Shown here one piece after another: positions 32,816 to 38,316 of a DNA stretch of 38,316 bases. The DNA comes from an uncultured Lachnospiraceae bacterium. GTDB lineage: Bacteria; Bacillota; Clostridia; Lachnospirales; Lachnospiraceae. The notes under the pieces are model-generated. The model saw nothing but the letters and a program-made list of their open reading frames with translations, had not been told where the DNA came from and ran no database searches. The stretch covers positions 1 to 38,316 of the forward strand of contig CALWHG010000017.1 of assembly GCA_944380315.1 (NCBI GenBank), given 5' to 3'. Each line of letters starts with the position of its first letter. Position 1 is the stretch's first letter. The position numbers and the translations under genes are program-made.

Positions 32816-33913
32816 TCAGCGGTCATGACTCTGAGCCTTCATATATCTGTCTATGTATTTTATGGCTCCACGGCCTGCAGCTTCAACGTATGTGTGAAAC
32901 ATCCAGGCCACTGCAGCTATCAGTATACTTGTCAGGGCCAGATCTATCAATACCATGTGCCTATGTCCGAGCCCCATGGAAAAGAGCCTGATATAAAGCC
33001 AGGATGAAAAGCTTTCGATCACCGGCCAGTGAAGCACATAGACCGGATACGCCAGTGCCCCTCCAAGGAGCATCAGTCTGTTGCCTAGGAGCTTTTCTGC
33101 CCAGGAGCTGCCGATCATAGTCATAAGCAGGAGCAAGAGCCCTGCCCCGAAAAGTATCCTTACCGTTTTATTTGTATCGTCTATGTCCAACATGCTGACT
33201 ATAAACAGGGAGATAAAGAACAGGACAAGGTCGGTCAGCCGCCTGGAATCAAGCCATTTGATAGCAGATCCTTCTGCACATAGCTCGCTCACTATCATCC
33301 CAAGGATAAAGTAGTTATAGTAGGAGCTGAACACGGAAAGTATGATGAGATATACGATAAAGCGCAGTGTCCTGTTTCCTCTGCACAGCCCTATGATGGC
33401 CAGCACCAGCAAGCCTCCCAGAAATTCATATGTCATGACCCAGAGCGGCCCTATATAGCTGCTCTCTCCCATAAGGAAACAGGAAAATGCTGCCTCTCTC
33501 AGACACTGAAAAAGCTTTGGCACAAAATCATTGAATACATCCAGAAAGCCCAGAGAGCCGCTCAGCTGTGCCGCCTCCGCATTGTATAGCAATCCGCAGG
33601 TCATGAGTATATATACTATAAGGTGAGCCGCTAAGACATTTGGAGCAAGCCTGAAATAACGTTTAAGGATGTCCGCAGGAGCCTCTTCATATGATCGGCC
33701 GCAAAAATAGTCATAGCTTATGAGAGCACCGCTTACAGCAAACATGATCCTTATGGCAGTATCTCCAGAGGAGGTCAGGAGCCTCAGCGGGGTACTGTCT
33801 ATCCACAGCATCTTATCAGGGGCAAAGGCAAGCCTGAAATGGCAAAAGAACACAGCTATACATGCCAGTATGCCTATGCCCTTAAGACTGTTCAGCCGTT
33901 TTTCCATGTCCAT
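32816..33913 (-). CDS. Acyltransferase 3 family membrane protein, second of two
   Basis: This membrane protein of about 365 residues starts KRLNSLKGIGILACIAVFFCHFRLAF, the family's first helix with the conserved His. MFAVSGALISYDYFCGRS is the second motif. About nine or ten hydrophobic segments follow, and a basic tail ends the chain. I prefer ATG 33913, with AAGGAG 9 nt upstream, because it places the family start correctly. ATG 33955 (AAGGA, 5 nt) would add 14 residues and cannot be excluded. The gene lies just downstream of the rpsO terminator and no clear promoter separates them. The acceptor of the acyl group is unknown. Confidence 0.83.
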   Translation of the reverse strand: MDMEKRLNSLKGIGILACIAVFFCHFRLAFAPDKMLWIDSTPLRLLTSSGDTAIRIMFAVSGALISYDYFCGRSYEEAPADILKRYFRLAPNVLAAHLIVYILMTCGLLYNAEAAQLSGSLGFLDVFNDFVPKLFQCLREAAFSCFLMGESSYIGPLWVMTYEFLGGLLVLAIIGLCRGNRTLRFIVYLIILSVFSSYYNYFILGMIVSELCAEGSAIKWLDSRRLTDLVLFFISLFIVSMLDIDDTNKTVRILFGAGLLLLLMTMIGSSWAEKLLGNRLMLLGGALAYPVYVLHWPVIESFSSWLYIRLFSMGLGHRHMVLIDLALTSILIAAVAWMFHTYVEAAGRGAIKYIDRYMKAQSHDR

Positions 33914-33970
33914 GATCTTCCGCTCCTTCGGGCAGCTCAGCTTCTGCCTGTCCATATTTTTCCTTAAGCT

Positions 33971-34001
33971 TAAAGCACCTTCGCCATAAAGACGAAGGTG
34001 C
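33971..34001 (-). terminator. Terminator of rpsO
   Basis: On the minus strand GCACCTTCG and CGAAGGTGC form a 9-bp stem with a 9-nt loop, followed by TTTAAGCTT. It begins about 22 nt past the rpsO stop. The short T-run suggests that some readthrough into the acyltransferase genes is possible. Confidence 0.75.
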
Positions 34002-34023
34002 CATAAAACTCATATCCCCGATA

Positions 34024-34290
34024 TTACTTTCTGATACCAAGTCTCTGGATCAGGTTCCTGTATCCCTCAAGATCCTTCTTAGCATAGTAATCAAGAAGTC
34101 CTCTTCTGCGACCTACCATCATCAGAAGTCCTCTTCTGGAGTGGTGATCCTTGGGGTTCTGCTTAAGGTGCTCGGTGAGCTCGTTGATCCTCTGTGTAAG
34201 TACTGCGATCTGTACCTCAGGTGATCCTGTGTCGTGCTCGTTACGTCCGAACTCCTTCATGAGCTGCTGCTTCTTTTCCTTTGATATCAT
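34024..34290 (-). CDS. rpsO: 30S ribosomal protein S15
   Basis: S15 is an early-binding 16S rRNA protein needed for the central domain of the 30S subunit. At 88 residues it is of exactly normal length. The blocks [31 protein letters not shown] and [10 protein letters not shown], ending in LIQRLGIRK, are diagnostic. AAGGAGG lies at good spacing before ATG 34290. The gene stands alone, with its own promoter, a structured leader of about 95 nt and a terminator. Unlike in many bacteria, pnp does not follow it. Confidence 0.97.
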   Translation of the reverse strand: MISKEKKQQLMKEFGRNEHDTGSPEVQIAVLTQRINELTEHLKQNPKDHHSRRGLLMMVGRRRGLLDYYAKKDLEGYRNLIQRLGIRK

Positions 34291-34421
34291 GTCTTTTCCT
34301 CCTTAACTGGGCCTTAGGCCTTACTTACCTCCAACAGAGCATACGCAGGAGTCGCGCCATGCCGCGCCGGGGCGTCTTATCAAAACATGAGCATTTTACC
34401 ATCTGAGGATGGAAAAAGCAA
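34291..34421 (-). promoter_or_regulatory. rpsO promoter and structured leader
   Basis: On the minus strand TTGCTT (34421-34416) and TAAAAT (34398-34393) are 17 nt apart. The leader of about 95 nt is GC-rich in its first half (GCCCCGGCGCGGCATGGCGCG) and contains a short hairpin GGCC-TAA-GGCC just before the AAGGAGG ribosome site. S15 is known to repress its own mRNA through leader structures in several bacteria, so this is a candidate autoregulatory site. The fold itself is not established. Confidence 0.5.
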
Positions 34422-34493
34422 GCGATAATTTCCGTAAATGGCCAAGATGATTTCCCACAGATGCCTAGGATAGATACATGTAAAATTTATTTC

Positions 34494-35432
34494 TCAGCAT
34501 CCATGCTCCAATATATCTCTCATACTTTTCCCACCATGATCGATATCAAATTCCCTGAGGAATATGAGTATGAGCTCCTTTACCTCCTCAGTTATGCTGA
34601 GGCTGTCACTAAGCACTATGCAGAGCGTATAGTATGCCTCCGGCCTGATGGGGATATGGACAAACTCGTCGCTCTTCTCTATAAAGCTTTCAGGCAGTAT
34701 GCCATAGGCAAACTGACGATTCAGGAGCTCCTTAAGATGTCTGTAGGAGGTGGTATAGCAGAGCGTATCCGGCTCAAGTCCCGCACATCTCAGATAATAC
34801 ATGTCTGCGCCTCTTAATCCGGTAAAAGGCGCGGATATATAGCCCATGTACCTGAGCTTTCTTATTATCTCCTCATAGTCCACATCTGAGGCCCCTTCTT
34901 CTGTTACCCAAGTTGGAAAAGCCAGGTGCAGGGCGTCCTTCTGTATGGGTATGCTGTCAAGTGATGAAGCCTTTATGCCGGAGGCTATGATGAAGGCCAT
35001 GTCTGCATTGCCATGAAGCACCTCGTCCTTGGCTGAGGTCTCATCGACCACCACGGGCTCCAACTTCATGTATGGAAATCTTGCCTCAAATGCATGCTTT
35101 ATGCTGGCATTGAAAAATGAAAGAAAATCCCTGTTGAGAGCAAGTCTTATGGTCATCCTTTCGCTCTCTTCCGACCCCATGGCTCTGATCCTGCTCACGG
35201 CATCCTGCTTTAGCTTCAGCATCTGTCTGGCACCTGATAGATATATATTTCCGTCTGTAGTGGGGATCATGCCTCCACCGGAGCGTCTGAAGAGTCTGGT
35301 CCCCAGCTCAAACTCCAGCTGCTTTATCTGCTGGCTGAGAGCCGAGGGAGATATATAGAGCTCCTCTGCCGCCCTTGATATGCTCCTGTGCTTTTCCACA
35401 CACAGCATGTATTCGAGCTGTCTGGTATCCAT
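34494..35432 (-). CDS. LysR family transcriptional regulator, second of tandem pair
   Basis: This 312-residue regulator has an N-terminal winged helix-turn-helix (about 1-60) with YISPSALSQQIKQLEFELGTRLFRR, the LysR recognition region. GGMIPTTDGNIYLSGARQML leads into the linker helix, and a substrate-binding-type effector domain follows from about residue 90. ATG 35432 is chosen, with AAGGAGG 6 nt upstream; it lies just past the stop of the other LysR gene (35436-35434). It shares the pattern IPT-x2-GN-x-YIS-x-A-x2-ML with its neighbour, which suggests an old tandem duplication. The ligand is unknown. It is most likely co-transcribed with the upstream regulator. Confidence 0.9.
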   Translation of the reverse strand: MDTRQLEYMLCVEKHRSISRAAEELYISPSALSQQIKQLEFELGTRLFRRSGGGMIPTTDGNIYLSGARQMLKLKQDAVSRIRAMGSEESERMTIRLALNRDFLSFFNASIKHAFEARFPYMKLEPVVVDETSAKDEVLHGNADMAFIIASGIKASSLDSIPIQKDALHLAFPTWVTEEGASDVDYEEIIRKLRYMGYISAPFTGLRGADMYYLRCAGLEPDTLCYTTSYRHLKELLNRQFAYGILPESFIEKSDEFVHIPIRPEAYYTLCIVLSDSLSITEEVKELILIFLREFDIDHGGKSMRDILEHGC

Positions 35433-35433
35433 A

Positions 35434-36408
35434 TCAGACCTCCTTCCCTGACTCAAGTATGCTCCTTGATGCTTCATTGAGGTAAATGGACTCATCACCT
35501 GTCCTGAGTGCTTCCCGAAGGAGGGACATGATCAGAAGGCTCTCGACCTCATCGGGCTCCTTCTGTTCCCGAAGGCGTATCCTGTAATATACGCATGGGT
35601 GTGATTCCATCAGGAATATACGGCACCTCGAGATATCAGCGGCTGCTGCAGCATTGAGAGTAACGAAGGCAGTCCCAAAGCCCTGTGCCGCAAGCTCCAT
35701 GGCAACGAAGGGATTGTCAGAAAGATAGCTTACATGCGGTACATAGCCGGCATCCTCAAAGACCTGATCCACCAGCTCCTTCAGCACGTTCCTGCCCTCA
35801 GGCAGTACAAAGGGTTGATTCCTGAGCTCCTCCAATGGCAGCAGCTTATGCTCCCTTTCATTTTCAAGCACAGGGAAGGTAAGGTTAAACACCCTGGGCA
35901 CAAGCATGCATACCTCGCATCTCATGAATACATAGTCAGATCCGGGACTGTCCGGAGGATCAGATGAACCGACTATGGCCATATCAAGCTCTCCACCTTC
36001 AAGCTTGCTTTTCAGATCGAAGCTTATCGCATCTCTGATCTCTATGTCCAGATTTTTGATCCTTCCATAGATAGATGGCACTACTCTGGCAGCAAGTATG
36101 TCGAAGAATTGATTTGGAACACCAAGTTTTATCTTTCTTATATCATCCTGTTCTGGCCTCATGATCCTGTTATAGGTCTGATCCCTTATCTTCAACATCC
36201 TTGAGGCTGCACTTATATATACATTTCCTGCCGGTGTAGGTATAAGCTTGTTTCCATAGGAAATGAAAAGTCTGGTTCCAAGCCCCTGTTCTTCATTTGC
36301 CAGGAACTGACTGAGAGCAGGCTGAGATATGCCCAGATGTCTTGCAGCAGCCGACAAACTTCCCTGCCTTCCTATCTCAACTATATATCTCAACTGTTTG
36401 TCCTGCAT
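35434..36408 (-). CDS. LysR family transcriptional regulator, first of tandem pair, divergent from an esterase
   Basis: This 324-residue regulator carries the LysR helix-turn-helix in SLSAAARHLGISQPALSQFLANEEQGLGTRLF (about 17-48). The linker contains NVYISAASRMLKI and the effector domain begins near KLGVPNQFF (about 93). It starts at ATG 36408 with GGAGGAG upstream. It is transcribed away from the alpha/beta-hydrolase gene, the classic arrangement in which a LysR protein controls its divergent neighbour and itself. The shared region contains a T-N11-A palindrome and overlapping promoters (36475-36539). The effector molecule is unknown; a product of the hydrolase is an obvious candidate. Confidence 0.92.
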   Translation of the reverse strand: MQDKQLRYIVEIGRQGSLSAAARHLGISQPALSQFLANEEQGLGTRLFISYGNKLIPTPAGNVYISAASRMLKIRDQTYNRIMRPEQDDIRKIKLGVPNQFFDILAARVVPSIYGRIKNLDIEIRDAISFDLKSKLEGGELDMAIVGSSDPPDSPGSDYVFMRCEVCMLVPRVFNLTFPVLENEREHKLLPLEELRNQPFVLPEGRNVLKELVDQVFEDAGYVPHVSYLSDNPFVAMELAAQGFGTAFVTLNAAAAADISRCRIFLMESHPCVYYRIRLREQKEPDEVESLLIMSLLREALRTGDESIYLNEASRSILESGKEV

Positions 36409-36474
36409 ATATCTCCTCCATGAAGCGCCTCGTCCTATATCTTGTGACAGGCATGAATCTGAAAAACACGACTA

Positions 36475-36539
36475 TAAGTAATACTTAAACTATATATAAC
36501 TTATAACAGCTTGTCTATATAACTTTTATGGTATACAAT
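36475..36539. promoter_or_regulatory. Divergent promoters for the LysR pair and the hydrolase, with a LysR-type operator
   Basis: Plus strand: TTGTCT (36511-36516), 17 nt, TACAAT (36534-36539), driving the hydrolase. Minus strand: TAGACA (36517-36512), 17 nt, TATAGT (36494-36489), driving the regulators. The two -35 boxes occupy the same seven bases. The palindrome TAAGTA-A-TACTTA (36475-36487) is a T-N11-A LysR box; its centre is about 65 nt upstream of the predicted hydrolase start and it covers the predicted regulator start. A second ACTTAT half-site lies at about 36499-36504, nearer the hydrolase promoter. The rest of 36409-36582 is AT-rich leader. Confidence 0.7.
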
Positions 36540-36582
36540 AAAATTTACTAAATATGTTATCTTGATAAAGGAGGATCTTAAC

Positions 36583-37506
36583 ATGAGATATTATATCGAT
36601 CCGGGTCGCAAGAGACCCAGCGTCAATTTTATCGACAGCGTAGTTTATTCACACAGGCCTGACCTTGATGGCAACATGCTGGACCTTGAAATGTCCATCA
36701 TGCTTCAGAACGGAAACAGTGAGATGCGCATAGCAGCAGGCACCGAGGGTGAGGACCGCAAGAAGCTCCTTAAGCCCGCCATACTCTGGATCCCCGGCGG
36801 CGGCTACAGGGGCTGTGACAAAAACCTTATGGTAGCAGAATGCGAGTACCTGGTAGAAGCAGGCTACGTGGTAGCATCCATGTATTACAGGAGCAGTGCT
36901 CAGGCAAAGTACCCCGAGCAGCTGAAGGACGTCAAGACCGCTCTCCGCTTCCTCAGGGCAAATGCCGAGAAGTATGAGATCGACCCTGACCGTATAGGCG
37001 TCATGGGACGTTCCGCAGGCGGACATCTTGCAGCTATGGCGGGCATGAATACCGAGGGCTATGATACTGAAGAGTGGGCTGACTACTCCTCCGAGGTGCA
37101 GGCTACCTACGATATGTTCGGACCCGTAGACTTCATTAAGCTCATGGAGGCCGACGAGATAGCCATGAGGGAAAACCCCAACCACAGATGGAAGACCGTG
37201 GAGGACACCCATGCAGGAGCTCTCATAGGCGGCGATCCTGCTACTATGAAGGAAAGAGCCAAGGAGGCCTGCACTCAGTATTTCATCAGCGACAAGATGG
37301 CTCCCATCCTGATCATGCACGGCGATGCAGATCCACTTGTGCCCCTTGAGATAAGCGAGGAATTCTATCAGCAGATCTGCGATGCAGGTCTTGAGGACAG
37401 AGCTGATCTCTATGTACTGAAGAACGGAGGCCACGGTACTCCCGAGTTCTTCCAGCCTGAGGTCAAGGAGATCGTAGTCAAGTTTTTTGACAAGTATCTT
37501 AAATAA
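36583..37506 (+). CDS. Alpha/beta-hydrolase (esterase/lipase, BD-FAE/hormone-sensitive lipase-like)
   Basis: This 307-residue soluble enzyme has the nucleophile elbow GRSAGG with Ser144, an oxyanion-hole motif PGGGY (71-75) in place of HGGG, a likely acid in HGDADPLVP (Asp248 or Asp250) and His284 in NGGHGTPEFF. This is the layout of carboxylesterases acting on short acyl esters, including acetyl-xylan-type esterases. There is no signal peptide, so it should act in the cytoplasm on imported esters. ATG 36583 is chosen, with AAGGAGG 8 nt upstream; a TTG at 36562 lies before that site. The gene is divergent from two LysR regulators. The true substrate is not known. Confidence 0.88.
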   Translation: MRYYIDPGRKRPSVNFIDSVVYSHRPDLDGNMLDLEMSIMLQNGNSEMRIAAGTEGEDRKKLLKPAILWIPGGGYRGCDKNLMVAECEYLVEAGYVVASMYYRSSAQAKYPEQLKDVKTALRFLRANAEKYEIDPDRIGVMGRSAGGHLAAMAGMNTEGYDTEEWADYSSEVQATYDMFGPVDFIKLMEADEIAMRENPNHRWKTVEDTHAGALIGGDPATMKERAKEACTQYFISDKMAPILIMHGDADPLVPLEISEEFYQQICDAGLEDRADLYVLKNGGHGTPEFFQPEVKEIVVKFFDKYLK

Positions 37507-37518
37507 TATCTTAAATAA
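37495..37518 (+). repeat. 12-bp perfect tandem duplication at the hydrolase stop codon
   Basis: TATCTTAAATAA occurs twice with no gap (37495-37506 and 37507-37518). The unit encodes the last three residues, Tyr-Leu-Lys, plus the stop, so the second copy is an in-frame repeat of the gene's end just outside the coding region. Confidence 0.9.
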
Positions 37519-37561
37519 GCGGACGGCAGCAGTGCTTCACAGCCTGCCCGACCGGTCCAAC

Positions 37562-37597
37562 AAAAAAGCTGAAGGATATCATCCCTCAGCTTTTTTT
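37562..37597. terminator. Bidirectional terminator between the hydrolase gene and ribF
   Basis: AAAAAAGCTGA pairs with TCAGCTTTTTT, and a second block (GGAT with ATCC) closes a 3-nt loop. T-runs occur on both strands, so it serves the two convergent genes. The ribF stop codon (37581-37579) lies in the loop and its last codons form one arm of the stem. Confidence 0.9.
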
Positions 37598-38316
37598 ATC
37601 CCTTCAAAATAAGCCTTTGCCTCTGCCACATCCCTTGAAAGCAGCTGCTCTCTAAGCTCCTCCAGGGATCCAAACTTTCTTTCTGGCCTTATGAAATGCA
37701 GAAGGCTGACTCTTATGTCACGGCCATAGGCATCTCCCTCATAATCAAATGCAAAGGTCTCAAGCCATACCTTGTCCTTGTAGACATCCTCAGCATCGAC
37801 AGTGGGCTTACGACCCAGATTGGCTATGCCCTCATAGGTCTCAAGTATCTCTCCCTTCCTGCCCATGAAGCTGAGCCTTACGGCGTACACTCCAAAGGGA
37901 GGCAGCACAAGCTCCGGAGGCATCTCCAGATTCATGGTCGGAAAGCCCAGCACGGAGCTTCCCAGATGCCTTCCATGCACTACCCTTCCGCCTATGGAGA
38001 TATCCCTGCCAAGGAGAGCGGCTGCCCTGCCTATGTTTCCTTCCACTATAAGGTTCCTGATCAGAGTAGAGCTGATCACGGACCCGTCTGCCGTCCTCAG
38101 CTTGTCTACAGTCTCAAAGCTGTAGCCAAGCTCATCCGTGCGATCTCTCAGGTAGTCCGCATCGCCCTCCTTCATGTATCCAAAGCTCACATCCTCTCCG
38201 GATACAAGGGCACGCATGGAAAGCCTACTCATGAGTATCTCTCTCAGGAACACATCAGCCTTGATATGTTTAAAGCTGCTCGGGGTACTTTGCCTGAGCA
38301 CTGCTCCTGTAATACA
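37579..38316 (-). CDS. ribF: Bifunctional riboflavin kinase/FAD synthetase, C-terminal part
   Basis: RibF phosphorylates riboflavin to FMN and adenylates FMN to FAD. The frame is open to the right edge, so only about 245 residues are seen and the nucleotide-binding N-terminus is missing. The visible start covers the second half of the FAD synthetase domain (VSGEDVSFGYMKEGDADYLRD, then ISSTLIRNLIVEGNIGRAAALLGR). The riboflavin kinase domain follows from about visible residue 105, with GRVVHGRHLGSSVLGFPTMNLEMP and GVYAVRL. An internal GTG at 38301 is not the real start. The stop codon lies within a bidirectional terminator hairpin. Confidence 0.94.
   Translation of the reverse strand, partial: CITGAVLRQSTPSSFKHIKADVFLREILMSRLSMRALVSGEDVSFGYMKEGDADYLRDRTDELGYSFETVDKLRTADGSVISSTLIRNLIVEGNIGRAAALLGRDISIGGRVVHGRHLGSSVLGFPTMNLEMPPELVLPPFGVYAVRLSFMGRKGEILETYEGIANLGRKPTVDAEDVYKDKVWLETFAFDYEGDAYGRDIRVSLLHFIRPERKFGSLEELREQLLSRDVAEAKAYFEGIKKAEG

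Noticed and set aside
34291-34380. An 11-codon leader peptide upstream of rpsO
   Set aside because: It has no Shine-Dalgarno site, and its Arg/Leu content has no clear link to S15 control. Kept only as a remark in the leader finding.
36649-37434. A 261-codon open frame on the minus strand inside the hydrolase gene
   Set aside because: The plus-strand hydrolase has a promoter, ribosome site and catalytic motifs; the antisense frame has none.

Overview
The window looks like chromosomal DNA from a Gram-positive anaerobe of the class Clostridia, most likely a member of the Lachnospiraceae. The reasons are the 405-residue form of ribose-phosphate pyrophosphokinase, the lipoprotein substrate-binding proteins with Ala/Glu/Thr-rich linkers, a T-box leader in front of thrS, the tig-clpP-clpX-engB and cmk-ispH-rpsA gene orders, and AGGAGG-type ribosome binding sites. 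Ile ATA and Arg AGG codons are very common in ordinary genes. The genus is not resolved. Almost all genes lie on the minus strand; only prs and one esterase are on the plus strand. I see no rRNA, tRNA, CRISPR array, prophage or insertion sequence.

Layout. 1-3003: branched-chain amino acid ABC importer (livK-livH-livM, livM cut by the window edge) behind a consensus promoter. 3024-6137: der-plsY-gpsA (ribosome-assembly GTPase and two phospholipid-precursor enzymes), divergent from prs at 6241-7458. 7491-13990: a six-gene minus-strand block (CUT1-type ABC importer ATPase, two permeases and binding lipoprotein, then an MBL-fold hydrolase and surE). It is bounded by two inverted copies of a 72-nt palindrome that also serve as terminators for prs and thrS. 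14004-16154: thrS without a complete TGS domain, under a threonine T-box. 16151-20275: engB, clpX, clpP and tig (protein quality control, without lon). 20329-24776: a small membrane protein with one InlB B-repeat, then the mglB-mglA-mglC galactose/glucose importer, transcribed toward it. 24883-33913: a long co-directional gene string of two membrane acyltransferases, an ACT-domain protein, a UPF0210 protein, leuA, cmk, ispH and S1, closed by a strong terminator, then a CYTH-domain protein. 33971-34421: rpsO with its own promoter, structured leader and terminator. 34494-37597: two tandem LysR-type regulators divergent from an alpha/beta-hydrolase, with back-to-back promoters sharing their -35 region and a canonical LysR-type operator. 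37579-38316: the C-terminal part of ribF.

The most unusual structure is the pair of 72-nt palindromes (7491-7562 and 13919-13990). They are identical at 69 of 72 positions once one is reverse-complemented, and all three differences fall in the terminal triloop. Other points worth a second look are the LysR/esterase control region, a lipobox-linker segment shared almost base for base by two different binding-protein genes, the short ThrRS, and the ispH/S1 overlap in which the S1 ribosome binding site lies inside the last ispH codons. Start codons were moved inside the longest open frame wherever a Shine-Dalgarno sequence and family alignment favoured it. Functional names rest on motif recognition, not on database searches.
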